Notes: generated by a model from the letters alone, not told the origin. Positions 16,860 to 25,778 are shown, counted from the stretch's first letter. The stretch: 54,937 nt of DNA from Micromonospora acroterricola (GCF_003172955.1 NZ_QGKR01000179.1:1-54937); one strand, 5' to 3'. Made by a program: numbers and translations.

Positions 16860-17810
16860 TCACGCGACCTCGCAGACCCACCAACCCGACTTCTGCACCA
16901 CCGTGAAGCGCAGATCCTGGTCGGCCACCTTCTCGTCGGAGGTGGTCATGGTCACCCGGGTGGAGACGGTGGCCCGTTCCCCGGTCTGGTTGTCCACCTT
17001 CGGGGTGGTCCACCGGAAACGCGGGTTCTGGTACTCGGTGGCGTACTTCTCGACCTCGGCCACCTTCGCGGCGATCTTCTTGTCGTCCCGGGAGGCGGCG
17101 CAGACGCGGCTGGCCGCCTTTGTCGCGTCCCGATCCTTGTAGACCGCGGTGAGAAACTCGTCGACGGCGACCGCCGGCTCCTTGGCGCCCTGGCCGGTCT
17201 CGGCATCGCGCAGGGTCAGGAAGGCCACCACACCGCCGCCCACGCAGAGCACCATGATCACGATGAGCGCGATCGCCGCGATCAGCAGGCCGCGCTTCTT
17301 CTTCGGCTCGGCGGCGCCCGGGTACGGCGGGTAGCCGGGCGGGGGCGGCGGGATCGAGGACGGGTCCTGGGTGCCCGCCGGCGCCGCGGCCGAGCCGCCC
17401 AGACCCTCGGTCTGAGCGGCGCCACCGACCCCGCCGGGCTGCCCGGGGAAGGCCTGCTGGACGGGAAAGGCCGGCCCGGCCGGTGATGCGGGGAACGCCG
17501 GTCCGGCCGGCGATGCGGGAAAGGCCGGCCCGGGCGGCGATGCCGGGAAGGCTGCCCCGGGCGGCGATGCCGGGAAGGCTGACCCGGGCGGCGATGCGGG
17601 GAAAGCCGGCCCGGCCGGCGACGGCTGCTCGGCCGGGCCGGCCGGGAGCGCCGGCCGGGTGGGCTCCGCGGGGAGAGCGAGCGGGCCGGGCTGCGCTGCG
17701 GGGGCGGACTGGCCGGGGATGACCGGAGAGCCGGCCTGGCCGGCGGGATCCGGGTCGGCCGGCGGGCGTTCGGGCGTGCCGGCCTGGTCGCCGCTGGGCG
17801 GTTGGGTCAT
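16860..17810 (-). CDS. Pro/Ala-rich repeat membrane protein with DUF4878-like C-domain
   Basis: 316 aa from ATG 17810 (GGGGGAAAG upstream). Residues about 1-165 are cytoplasmic, Pro/Ala/Gly-rich and include six near-copies of a 9-residue unit (GPAFPASP). One TM helix (about 187-208, LLIAAIALIVIMVLCVGGG) leads to an extracytoplasmic NTF2-like domain with two cysteines (SRVCAASRD, WWVCEVA). The architecture is common in actinomycete DUF4878-type proteins of unknown function. Confidence 0.8.
   Translation of the reverse strand: MTQPPSGDQAGTPERPPADPDPAGQAGSPVIPGQSAPAAQPGPLALPAEPTRPALPAGPAEQPSPAGPAFPASPPGSAFPASPPGAAFPASPPGPAFPASPAGPAFPASPAGPAFPVQQAFPGQPGGVGGAAQTEGLGGSAAAPAGTQDPSSIPPPPPGYPPYPGAAEPKKKRGLLIAAIALIVIMVLCVGGGVVAFLTLRDAETGQGAKEPAVAVDEFLTAVYKDRDATKAASRVCAASRDDKKIAAKVAEVEKYATEYQNPRFRWTTPKVDNQTGERATVSTRVTMTTSDEKVADQDLRFTVVQKSGWWVCEVA
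17461..17620 (-). repeat. In-gene 27-bp tandem repeat
   Basis: About six imperfect copies of a 27-bp unit encoding a GPAFPASPx nonapeptide in the cytoplasmic tail of the membrane protein gene. Copies differ mostly at one residue (G, A or P before SAF/AAF/PAF), so copy number may vary between strains. Confidence 0.8.
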
Positions 17811-18163
17811 GTCTTTCCCCCGGGGGTGCGGCGCCCGCCGCCACCCCTGGCGTCGAGCGTGATCGAGCGGGCGGCCGGCACTGCGCGACCGTCCGACCGG
17901 AAGGGTAGCGGTCAATGACCGGACCGGTGTCGCCGCCGCCGCGCCGTACGGGCCCGGGATCCGGCGGACGGGATCCCTCGGGCTGTGCACCGCCGGGCCT
18001 CCCACCTGCAATGTGTCGCATATGTGACTAGGGGTGAGCGGCCGTGCGCGTCCTGTTGGCGGGACTGCAGCCACCGACCTACCTTCGACGCGGGTGCGGG
18101 GGGCCGGAGCGGACGGAAGGTTCGACCGGAAGCGTGATCCGACAGGTACACCGGAGGCAGTGC
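17811..18163. other. Divergent intergenic region
   Basis: 353 nt without a supported gene, between divergent transcription units. A near-perfect dyad GTCGCATATGTGAC at 18015-18028 sits just before a TGACTAGGGGTGAG stretch and could be an operator; no regulator can be named. Confidence 0.45.
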
Positions 18164-18646
18164 ATGCGCGACGTGGACAACATCCCTCGCACCCAGTTCC
18201 CGACGAACGACCGGCCCCGCCGGCACGGGTCCGTGGGTGAGGCCGACGGGCCGGTGGGCAGCCTGCCGGTCAACGAGCGGTCGTACCGTCGGGTGCCCGA
18301 GCCGCCGGAGGTGGCCGTGGCGTCGAGTCGGCCGACGGAACGGGTCCGCGAGGACGAGGAGCCGGGCTTCGTCATCCACCTGCCGATCCGGGTGCCCGAC
18401 CTGGTGGCGGCGACCGCGCTGGCCGGTCGGGTCGCGGTGTCCCTGGGCTTCCTGCCGGAGCTCGACGCCGGCGAGACGACCGTGTCCAACGCCGACGACC
18501 AGAACAACCGGCACCGGGTCTTCTGCGACCTGTTGCTGCCCGACCGCTCGCGCTGCCCCCAGGGGTACGAGCACGAGGGGCCCTGTGGGGAGCTGCCGGC
18601 CGCGCCGGAGCAGCGTCCCGCACCTCGCCCGGCCAGCGGACCGTAG
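18164..18646 (+). CDS. Conserved actinomycete hypothetical protein
   Basis: 160 aa from ATG 18164, preceded by GGAGG at 18153-18157; the open frame further upstream lacks a Shine-Dalgarno. Residues 1-60 look disordered. Residues about 70-145 form a compact domain (FVIHLPIRVPDLVAATALAG, FCDLLLPDRSRCPQGYEHEG) with a Cys pair, and a disordered tail follows. No family recognised; it may be cotranscribed with the DUF4177 gene 44 nt downstream. Confidence 0.6.
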   Translation: MRDVDNIPRTQFPTNDRPRRHGSVGEADGPVGSLPVNERSYRRVPEPPEVAVASSRPTERVREDEEPGFVIHLPIRVPDLVAATALAGRVAVSLGFLPELDAGETTVSNADDQNNRHRVFCDLLLPDRSRCPQGYEHEGPCGELPAAPEQRPAPRPASGP

Positions 18647-18690
18647 GCTGTGCCTCGAATACGTCCGCACCGAGAGGGAGCCCTCCAGCG

Positions 18691-18846
18691 ATGCAGAAGT
18701 GGGAATATTCCACGGTCCCGCTGCTGGTCCATGCGACCAAGCAGATCCTCGACAACTGGGGCGAGGACGGGTGGGAACTCGTCGCCGTGGTCCCCGGGCC
18801 CAACCCGGACCAGCTGGTCGCGTACCTGAAGCGGCCCAAGGCATGA
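18691..18846 (+). CDS. DUF4177 small protein
   Basis: 51 aa, starting MQKWEYSTVPLLVHATKQIL and containing NWGEDGWELVAVVPGP, the hallmark of DUF4177 (WEY...L...G..GWELV). Its function is unknown. The stop overlaps the RidA start (ATGA), so the pair is translationally coupled, as in the corresponding M. tuberculosis interval. ATG 18691 follows GAGAGGGAGCC. Confidence 0.88.
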   Translation: MQKWEYSTVPLLVHATKQILDNWGEDGWELVAVVPGPNPDQLVAYLKRPKA

Positions 18847-19304
18847 GCAACGGCCCGCACGCGAAGCTCGCCGAGCTGGGTCTCGAACTGCCCGAGGTGG
18901 TGCCGCCGGTGGCCAGCTACGTGCCGGCCGTGCAGTCCGGGCAGCACGTGTACGTCTCCGGCCAGCTGCCCATCGCCGAGGGGAAGCTGCTGGCCACCGG
19001 CAAGGTTGGCGCCGGGGTCTCCGCCGAGCAGGCGAAGGACCTGGCCCAGCGGTGCGCGCTCAACGCGCTGGCCGCGGTCGACTCGTTGGTCGGCTTGGAG
19101 AACGTGGTCAAGGTGGTCAAGGTGACCGGTTTCGTGGCCTCAGCGCCCGGCTTCACCGGCCAGCCCGCCGTGATCAACGGTGCCTCCGACCTGTTCGGCA
19201 CCGTCTTCGGTGAGGCCGGTCGCCACGCCCGCAGCGCCGTCGGGGTCGCCGAGCTTCCCCTGGACGCCCCGGTGGAGATCGAACTGATCGTCGAGGTCGC
19301 CTGA
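18843..19304 (+). CDS. RidA/YjgF-family protein (Rv3678c-like)
   Basis: 153 aa, full family length. GQHVYVSGQLPI, the NALAAVDSLVGLENVVKVVKV region and the terminal AVGVAELPLDAPVEIELIVE are typical. RidA proteins hydrolyse reactive enamine/imine intermediates of PLP enzymes. The usual catalytic Arg position is not obvious here; AVGVAELP replaces RxxVxxxxLP-type signatures, so this may be one of the subfamilies lacking deaminase activity. Confidence 0.88.
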   Translation: MSNGPHAKLAELGLELPEVVPPVASYVPAVQSGQHVYVSGQLPIAEGKLLATGKVGAGVSAEQAKDLAQRCALNALAAVDSLVGLENVVKVVKVTGFVASAPGFTGQPAVINGASDLFGTVFGEAGRHARSAVGVAELPLDAPVEIELIVEVA

Positions 19305-19315
19305 CCCGTCACCAG

Positions 19316-19395
19316 CCCCGCGATCATGCACGTCTGCCCGGGTGAAAAGCCCTGAACGGGCATGAATCAGGGACCGCAGGTGCAAGATCGCGGGG
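19316..19395. repeat. Structured intergenic inverted repeat
   Basis: Outer arms 19316-19331 and 19380-19395 (CCCCGCGATCATGCAC against GTGCAAGATCGCGGGG) pair with a single mismatch. Inside, TGCCCG/CGGGCA and CCCTG/CAGGG can pair further. It lies between ridA and the MBL gene, on the same strand as both, and may be a terminator or a repeated intergenic element. Confidence 0.7.
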
Positions 19396-19412
19396 TGTGG
19401 TGGGCGGGGTCG

Positions 19413-19418
19413 TACGAT
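19413..19418 (+). promoter_or_regulatory. -10 element for leaderless MBL gene
   Basis: TACGAT with 7 nt to ATG 19426 and no Shine-Dalgarno; the transcript would begin at or next to the start codon. Confidence 0.4.
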
Positions 19419-19425
19419 CGCAGCC

Positions 19426-20262
19426 ATGAGCGGGCACGTGACGGCGCCGGCGGCGGCGCTCGCCGACGAGTTGCCGGGCTGGGTGACGCTGCTGCGTGCG
19501 CCGAACCCGGGTCCGATGACCCTGGACGGCACCAACACGTGGGTGCTGCGCGCCCCGGGCGCGGAGTACGGCGTCGTGGTCGACCCGGGGCCTGCGGACG
19601 AGGGGCACCTGACCCGGATCGCCGAACATGGCCCGATCGGGCTGATCCTGATCACCCACGGGCACCCCGACCACACCGAGGGCTCCGCCCGCCTGAGTGA
19701 GCTGCTCGGCGGCGTGCACGTTCTCGCCGTCGACCCGGCGCACACCATCGGCGGTGAGCCGTTGACCGGGTCGGGCGAGCACTTCGGGGGTTTCGGCCTG
19801 GAGATTCGTGCGCTGGACACTCCGGGGCACACCGCCGACTCGGTCTGCTTCCTGGTCGAGCGCGGCGACGAGCGGGTAGTGCTCACCGGTGACACCATCC
19901 TCGGCCGTGGCACCACCGTGGTGGCGCACCCGGACGGGCACCTCGGCGACTACCTGACCAGCCTGGATCTGCTCTCCGCGTACCCCGGGACTCCGGCGCT
20001 GCCCGGGCACGGCCCGGCGCTGGCCGACTGCGCCGCCGCCGCCGAGTTCTACCTCGCCCACCGGCGGGCCCGGCTCGACCAGGTCCGGGCCGCCGTCACT
20101 GCCGGCGCCCGCACCCCCGCGGACGTGGTCGCGGCCGTCTACGCGGACGTGGACCGTTCGCTCTGGTGGGCGGCCGAGTGGTCGGTCCGCGCCCAGTTGG
20201 AGTATCTGGGCGTCGACACCGGGGAATCCGAGCCGGGGGTCAGTGGGTTGGAGCACATGTGA
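19426..20262 (+). CDS. MBL-fold metallohydrolase (LACTB2/Rv3677c-like)
   Basis: 278 aa. Zinc ligands are visible as THGHPDHTEG (about 85-94), DTPGHTADS, LTGDTILG and a final PGHGP. The N-terminal NPGPMTLDGTNTWVL and the C-terminal helical part (FYLAHRRARLDQV) match the LACTB2 type, which includes RNA endonucleases; the substrate here is unproven. Rv3677c occupies the same place in M. tuberculosis. Its stop overlaps the GTG of the next gene. Confidence 0.9.
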   Translation: MSGHVTAPAAALADELPGWVTLLRAPNPGPMTLDGTNTWVLRAPGAEYGVVVDPGPADEGHLTRIAEHGPIGLILITHGHPDHTEGSARLSELLGGVHVLAVDPAHTIGGEPLTGSGEHFGGFGLEIRALDTPGHTADSVCFLVERGDERVVLTGDTILGRGTTVVAHPDGHLGDYLTSLDLLSAYPGTPALPGHGPALADCAAAAEFYLAHRRARLDQVRAAVTAGARTPADVVAAVYADVDRSLWWAAEWSVRAQLEYLGVDTGESEPGVSGLEHM

Positions 20263-23200
20263 CCTGCCCCGTGTGTGGAACCGTCGCCGTTCCCGGCGCG
20301 CGGTTCTGCCACAACTGTGGTGCCGCGCTGCCGGCCGCCGCGACGTTGCCGGCGGCCGAGCGTCGGGTGGTCACGGTGCTCTTCGGCGACCTCTCCGAAT
20401 TCACCTCCTGGTCGGAGGACCTCGACCCGGAACGCGTCGGGGCGGTCACCGACCGGGTGCTCGCCGCCCTCGCCGGCGCGGTGAAGACCTTCGGCGGGCA
20501 CGTCGACAAGCTGACCGGCGACGGCATCATGGCCGTCTTCGGCGCGCCGGTGGCGCACGAGGACGACGCCGAGCGGGCTGTCCGGGCCGCGCTGTCCATG
20601 CAGCGGGCGGTCCGCCGGGTGCTCGACGACGAGCGGGGCGGCGGCGCGCCACTCGGGCTCCGGGTCGGGCTGAACACCGGCGACGTCATCGCGGGCATCC
20701 AGGCCGCCATCGAGTACACGGTCATCGGCGACACGGTGAACACCGCCGCCCGGTTGGCCGACGCCGCCGCCGTCGGCGCGGTCTACGCCGGCGCGCGGAC
20801 AGCGGCCGCGACCCGGCACGTGGCCTCCTGGCGGGCGCTGCGTCCGCTGCGGCTGAAGGGCAAGCGTGAGCCGGTCGAGGCGTACGAGCTGCTCGGCCTG
20901 CTGGACGCGCCGGGCACCCGGTCGGGGCTCGGCGACGAGGCGCCCTACGTGGGCCGGGAGACCGAGATCGGTCGCGTCGCCGGCCGTCTCGCCGAGGTGA
21001 TCGACCAGGGTGACCCGCGGGTGCTGCTGATGACCGCCGAGGCGGGCATCGGCAAGTCCCGGTTCGCCGCCGAGGTGGAACGCCTCGCCGCCGGGTACGA
21101 CGTGGGCGCCGGCCGGTACGCCGCGCACACGGGCGCCCGGGTGCTCTCGGTGCGCTGCGCCGCGTTCGGTGAGCGGCGGCGGCTCGCGCCGCTGGCCGAC
21201 CTGGTCCGCGCCGCGGTCGGCCTGCCCGGTGACGCGGCCGCCGCGCTGACCCGCCCGGCGGTGGAGGAGCGGCTGCGGCGGCTCGGCCAGCGCCTGGCCC
21301 GTGCCGGCGGTGAGCCGTCGCCGATCGCGACCGACCAGCTGCTGGCGCTGCTCGGGTACGCCGAGCTCCCCGCACACGGTGGCACCGACAACGGCGAGTG
21401 GGGCGGCACGGGCGTGGCGACGGCCGACGCCGAGGCGGTGCCCAACGCGGTCGCCGAGCTGCTCAGCGGGCTCGCCGCGGAGGCGCCGCTGGTGATCGTG
21501 GTGGACGACCTGCACGACGCCACCGCCGAGACGATCAGCGCTCTCGGGCTGACCCTGTCCCGACTCACCGGCCCGGTGCTGGTGCTGCTGCTCGGCCGCC
21601 CCGAGCTGGTCCGTACCGCCGGCGCGCTGACCCGGGTCGCGGACGCCGAGGTGCACTCCCTGCCGCCGCTGCGCGGCGCCGACGCGGCCCGGCTGCTCAC
21701 CACCTACCTCGGCGGCGGGGCCACCGTCGACTACGTCAACTCCGGGGCGGTCAGCCGGGCCGAGCCGCTGCGGGGGGCGGTGGACCGCTCGCGCGCGGTC
21801 GCCGCGGTCAACGGCGACTTCTTCGACATCAACAACTCCGGTGCGGCCGAGGGCGTCGGCATCCGCGACGGCGAGCTGATCCAGTCGGCGGTCAGCGGCC
21901 ACCGCAACGCCGTGGCGGTCACCGCGGACGGGCTCGGCCGTGTCATCGAGGTGAACTTCGACGGCACCGCCACGCTGCCCACCGGCCCGGTGCCGCTGAC
22001 CCAGTTCAACAACATCGTGCAGCCCGACGGCGTCGGCGCGTTCACCGAGCTCTGGGGGACGTACACCCGGCAGCGGGCGGTCGAGGGCGCGGCGCGGGTC
22101 GTCGAGGTCACCGTGGCCGGCGGCCGGGTGGTCACGGTGACCGGCGCGGCCGGCAGCGGCCCCGTCGTCGCCGGCAGCACCGTGCTGCTGGGCCGCGACG
22201 CCGGCGCGGACGCGCTGGCCGGGCTCCGCCCCGGCGATCCGGTGACGGTGGCCTGGCAGCCGAAGCCGTCCGACGGGAGCACCCTGCACGCGGCGGTCGG
22301 CGGCGGCAACGTCCTGATTCGCGACGGCGTGGTGCAGAGCATCGCCGACCCGACGCTGGCGCCGCGCACGGCGGTCGGCTTCACCGCCGACGGTCGCAAA
22401 ATGATCATGTTGACGGTCGACGGCCGGCAGGTCGACAGCCGCGGCGTCACCCAGACCGAGATGGCCCGGATGATGGCCGAACTGGGCGCCCACCACGCGC
22501 TCAACCTGGATGGTGGCGGCTCGTCCACGCTGCTGGCCCGGGAACCGGGCGCGCCGGCCGTGCAGGTGGAGAACAGCCCCTCCGACGGCAGCGAACGGGC
22601 CGTGCCCAACGGGCTGGCCATCTACGCGCCCGAGGGCAGTGGCCGGCTCACCGGCTACTGGGTGGAGACCGCCAGTGACCCGACCGTGGCCCCCGGCGTC
22701 TCACCGGTGCGCGGTGGCCGGCCCGACCGCGTCTTCCCCGGGTTGACCCGCACCCTCACCGCGAACGGCTACGACGAGACGTACGGCCCGGCGGCAGGCG
22801 CGCCGACGTGGCGCGTGACCCCGGCGCTGCACGGCCGGGTCGACCGGAACGGCGTGTTCCACGCCGCCCTCCCGGGGGCCGGCACGGTCACCGCCGCGCG
22901 CGGCCGGGCAACCGGCTCGCTGAACCTCACGGTGCTCGGCCCGCTGGCCCGGATCGGCTCCACAGTGGAACGCGTCGGGCTCACCGGCCGGGACGGCAGC
23001 GCACTGGTCGGTGTGGTCGGCTACGACGCCGAGGGCAACACCGCACCGATCGAGCCGACCGACCTGACCCTCGACTACGACCGGGACCTGCTGCGGATCA
23101 CCCCCACCGAGGACGGCAACCTCGCCGTCACCGCCCTGCGGGACACCGGCTCCGGCCTCGTCACCGTCCAGGTCGGACGCCACCGCACCGTCCTGCCGGT

Positions 23201-24830
23201 CACCGTCGGGCTGACCGACGTGCCGGTCGCCGGCTTCGACGACGCCGCCTCCTGGCGGTTCAGCCAGGCCCGGGCCAGCGGCTCGGTCGCCCCGGCGCCG
23301 GGGCACACCGGCACCGGCCTGCGAATGTCGTACGACTTCAGCCAGTCCACCGGCACCCGCGCCGCGTACGCCGACCCGCCGGCCTGGATCGAGGTGCCCG
23401 GCCAGCCGCAGGCGTTCGGCATGTGGATCCACGGCAACGGCACCGGGGAGTGGCCCAGCCTGCACCTGCACGACGCCCAGGACACCCAGCACGTGCTGCG
23501 CGGCCCGCTGATCACCTGGACCGGCTGGCGGTACGTGGAGTTCGCGGTACCGGCCGGGGTGCAGTACCCGGTGCGGGTACGCCGGTTCTACGTCGCCGAG
23601 ACCAACGCCGCCGCCCAGTACCGCAGCGAGGTGATCATCGACGACCTGGTGGCGAAGGTGCCGCCAACGGTCGACGTGCCGGAGGTGACACCGCGTACCG
23701 ATCGGGTCGTGGTCCGCGACGGCACCGTGGACGGCGCACCCTGGCGGTTCGCGGTGCTGTCCGACGCCCAGTTCGTCGCCGCCGACCCGGACAGCGACCT
23801 GGTCGCCCAGGCCCGGCGGACGCTGCGCGAGGTGAAGGCGGCCAGGCCGGACTTCCTGCTGATCAACGGCGACTTCGTGGACACCGCATACCCGGCGGAC
23901 TTCGCGCTGGCGAAACGGATCCTCGACGAGGAGCTGGGCGACGCGCTGCCCTGGTACTACGTGCCCGGCAACCACGAGATCATGGGCGCGCCGATCAGCA
24001 ACTTCCAGGCCGCTTTCGGGGCCACCTCGCGGGTCTTCGACCACGCCGGTACCCGGTTCGTCACGCTGAACTCGTCGACCGGGACGCTGCGCGGCGGCGG
24101 CTTCGACCAGGTCCGGATGCTGCGTGAGGCGCTGGACGGGGCAGCCGCCGACCCGCGGGTCGGCTCGGTCGTCGTCCTGCACCACCACCCGCCGCGCGAC
24201 CCCAGCCCGGCCCAGGCCAGCCAGCTCGGTGACCGCAAGGAGGCGGCGCTGCTGGAGCAGTGGCTGGCCGACTTCCAGCACCGCACCGGCAAGGGGGCGC
24301 TCTTCGTCGGCGGGCACGTCGGCACCTTCCACGCCGACCGGGTGGACGGGGTGCCGTTCGTGATCAACGGCAACGCGGGCAAGACGCCGTCCACCCCGGC
24401 GGACCAGGGCGGCTTCACCGGCTGGACGGAGGTCGGCGTCGACCCGGTCACCCCGGCCGAGGCCGACCGGGCCCGGCGCAACCCGCTCGCCGAGGGGCCG
24501 CGCTGGGTGGACGCCGAGTTCCACGCGCACGTGGACCGGCTCGCGCTGACCGCCCCACCCAGCGTCGCGGTGGGCGCACCTGCCCAGGTCACCGCCACGC
24601 TGAGCCAGCCCGGCGGGCGTACCGTCCCGGTGGCCGCCCCGGTCAGCGCGGACTGGTCCGCCCCGCCCGCGGTGCACATCGGTTCGGCAGCGGGGGTGCG
24701 CCCCTGGCACACCGCCCACTTCGACCCGGCCACCGGCACGCTGACGGCGCTGCGCCCCGGCGCCCCGGTACGCCTCACGGTCGCCGTCAACGGCGTCCTC
24801 GCCGAGGCCACCATCACCGTCACCCGGTGA
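20259..24830 (+). CDS. Chimeric protein: class III cyclase-ATPase fused to phosphodiester glycosidase-metallophosphoesterase
   Basis: 1523 aa, one uninterrupted frame from GTG 20259 (4-nt overlap with the MBL gene). Zinc ribbon Cys3/6/17/20; class III nucleotide cyclase at about 35-205 with metal Asp44 and Asp88, Lys84 and GDTVNTAARL; P-loop ATPase at about 225-485 (AEAGIGKS, IVVDDLHD). Near residue 488 (nt ~21720, GGGATVDYVNSG) the sequence turns into a phosphodiester glycosidase/NAGPA domain (VNGDFFDINNS, LNLDGGGSSTL; about 490-800), a beta-rich middle, a metallophosphoesterase (SDAQFVA, NGDFVDT, PGNHEIMG, HHHPPRD, GGHVGTF; about 1164-1380) and an Ig-like end. The first half lacks the long helical C-terminus usual after such ATPases; the second lacks its signal peptide. 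In-frame deletion or assembly misjoin are both possible. Confidence 0.85.
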   Translation: MTCPVCGTVAVPGARFCHNCGAALPAAATLPAAERRVVTVLFGDLSEFTSWSEDLDPERVGAVTDRVLAALAGAVKTFGGHVDKLTGDGIMAVFGAPVAHEDDAERAVRAALSMQRAVRRVLDDERGGGAPLGLRVGLNTGDVIAGIQAAIEYTVIGDTVNTAARLADAAAVGAVYAGARTAAATRHVASWRALRPLRLKGKREPVEAYELLGLLDAPGTRSGLGDEAPYVGRETEIGRVAGRLAEVIDQGDPRVLLMTAEAGIGKSRFAAEVERLAAGYDVGAGRYAAHTGARVLSVRCAAFGERRRLAPLADLVRAAVGLPGDAAAALTRPAVEERLRRLGQRLARAGGEPSPIATDQLLALLGYAELPAHGGTDNGEWGGTGVATADAEAVPNAVAELLSGLAAEAPLVIVVDDLHDATAETISALGLTLSRLTGPVLVLLLGRPELVRTAGALTRVADAEVHSLPPLRGADAARLLTTYLGGGATVDYVNSGAVSRAEPLRGAVDRSRAVAAVNGDFFDINNSGAAEGVGIRDGELIQSAVSGHRNAVAVTADGLGRVIEVNFDGTATLPTGPVPLTQFNNIVQPDGVGAFTELWGTYTRQRAVEGAARVVEVTVAGGRVVTVTGAAGSGPVVAGSTVLLGRDAGADALAGLRPGDPVTVAWQPKPSDGSTLHAAVGGGNVLIRDGVVQSIADPTLAPRTAVGFTADGRKMIMLTVDGRQVDSRGVTQTEMARMMAELGAHHALNLDGGGSSTLLAREPGAPAVQVENSPSDGSERAVPNGLAIYAPEGSGRLTGYWVETASDPTVAPGVSPVRGGRPDRVFPGLTRTLTANGYDETYGPAAGAPTWRVTPALHGRVDRNGVFHAALPGAGTVTAARGRATGSLNLTVLGPLARIGSTVERVGLTGRDGSALVGVVGYDAEGNTAPIEPTDLTLDYDRDLLRITPTEDGNLAVTALRDTGSGLVTVQVGRHRTVLPVTVGLTDVPVAGFDDAASWRFSQARASGSVAPAPGHTGTGLRMSYDFSQSTGTRAAYADPPAWIEVPGQPQAFGMWIHGNGTGEWPSLHLHDAQDTQHVLRGPLITWTGWRYVEFAVPAGVQYPVRVRRFYVAETNAAAQYRSEVIIDDLVAKVPPTVDVPEVTPRTDRVVVRDGTVDGAPWRFAVLSDAQFVAADPDSDLVAQARRTLREVKAARPDFLLINGDFVDTAYPADFALAKRILDEELGDALPWYYVPGNHEIMGAPISNFQAAFGATSRVFDHAGTRFVTLNSSTGTLRGGGFDQVRMLREALDGAAADPRVGSVVVLHHHPPRDPSPAQASQLGDRKEAALLEQWLADFQHRTGKGALFVGGHVGTFHADRVDGVPFVINGNAGKTPSTPADQGGFTGWTEVGVDPVTPAEADRARRNPLAEGPRWVDAEFHAHVDRLALTAPPSVAVGAPAQVTATLSQPGGRTVPVAAPVSADWSAPPAVHIGSAAGVRPWHTAHFDPATGTLTALRPGAPVRLTVAVNGVLAEATITVTR

Positions 24831-24833
24831 GCT

Positions 24834-24876
24834 GTCCGGAAGGGCCCCTCCGGTGCGCCGAGGGGCCCTTCCGGAC
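24834..24876. terminator. Bidirectional terminator hairpin
   Basis: Perfect 16-bp stem (24834-24849 with 24861-24876), 11-nt loop, between converging genes and starting 4 nt past the chimera stop. Confidence 0.85.
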
Positions 24877-24881
24877 GTACC

Positions 24882-25778
24882 TCAGAAGTCGCCGTCGGCG
24901 ACCTGGAACACGGTGAGGCCGAGGGCCCGCCACATCCGCACCACCTGGACACGGTCGTCGAACACACCGACCACCCGGTAGCGGTCCCGGATCTCCCGGT
25001 CGTAGATCTCCCGCTTGACGATCGAGTCCTTGCGGGAGTCACCGACGGCACGCAGGTGCAGGCCGAGGTAGGGGACCCGGACGTGCCGCGCCAGCCAGGC
25101 CTCGGTGGCCGCGCGGGCAGAGGCGTCCCGCCCGGAGCAGAAGATTACCCCGTACCCGGCGGCGTGCATCGCCCGGACCGCCGCGATCACCGCCGGGTTC
25201 GGCTGGTCCTCGCCCACCCGGGTCATGTCGTACGGGCTGCGCGAGACGGCCAGCGCGACGGTGCCGTCGATGTCCACCAGGACGATCTCCGGCGGCTCGG
25301 TGGACGGGGGGTGCACGGCGGCGGGTCGTCCGGTGCGGGCCTGCGGCACCGGCAACGGCAGCGTCCGCCCCTCCAGGTAGCGCTCGTGCAGCCGGCGGAT
25401 CACGTCCGCCCCGACCCGGTCGGCCTCCGGTCGGACGGCGTCGCGGCGCAGGCACTCGTCCAGCGGCACGTCGGTGAAGTCGTGCACCTCGAACTCCGCG
25501 CCGTACCGGGCGGCCAGGTCGGCCCAGTCCCGCAGGGTGCGTGAGCGCAGGTTCGTGTCGTCCACGCAGACGTCCGCCCTGGCCCGCAGCAGCGCCTCCA
25601 CCTGGGCCCGCTGCACGGCGGTCACCTGAGCCTCGGCCCACTGGGTGAAGAGCCGCTCGCCGTGCAACATCCGGCGCAGGTCGTCCCGGTTGACCCGGAG
25701 CACGGACGGCTGGAGGGTACGCGCGAAGGTGGTCTTCCCCGAGGCGGGCAGTCCGCGGGTGGCGATCAGGCGGGTCAT
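24882..25778 (-). CDS. Polynucleotide kinase/phosphatase, T4 Pnkp-like
   Basis: 298 aa from ATG 25778. The N-terminal half is a P-loop kinase (RGLPASGKTTF, residues about 7-17; VNRDDLR; VDDTNLRSRTLRDW). The C-terminal half is a HAD phosphatase (VDIDGTVAL, FCSGRDAS, KREIYDREI, VVGVFDDR). This kinase-then-phosphatase order is that of phage T4 Pnkp, which heals RNA or DNA ends by phosphorylating 5'-OH and removing 3'-phosphate. No ligase or Hen1 gene is adjacent. The activity is inferred from domains only. Confidence 0.85.
   Translation of the reverse strand: MTRLIATRGLPASGKTTFARTLQPSVLRVNRDDLRRMLHGERLFTQWAEAQVTAVQRAQVEALLRARADVCVDDTNLRSRTLRDWADLAARYGAEFEVHDFTDVPLDECLRRDAVRPEADRVGADVIRRLHERYLEGRTLPLPVPQARTGRPAAVHPPSTEPPEIVLVDIDGTVALAVSRSPYDMTRVGEDQPNPAVIAAVRAMHAAGYGVIFCSGRDASARAATEAWLARHVRVPYLGLHLRAVGDSRKDSIVKREIYDREIRDRYRVVGVFDDRVQVVRMWRALGLTVFQVADGDF

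Noticed and set aside
18015..18028. CRP-type site upstream of the hypothetical gene
   Set aside because: The dyad GTCGCATATGTGAC does not match the TGTGA-N6-TCACA pattern; kept only as a note in the intergenic entry.
20139..24719. Two large minus-strand ORFs (785 and 672 aa) opposite the chimera
   Set aside because: Arg/Gly/His/Asp-rich shadow frames; the plus strand has clear domains throughout.
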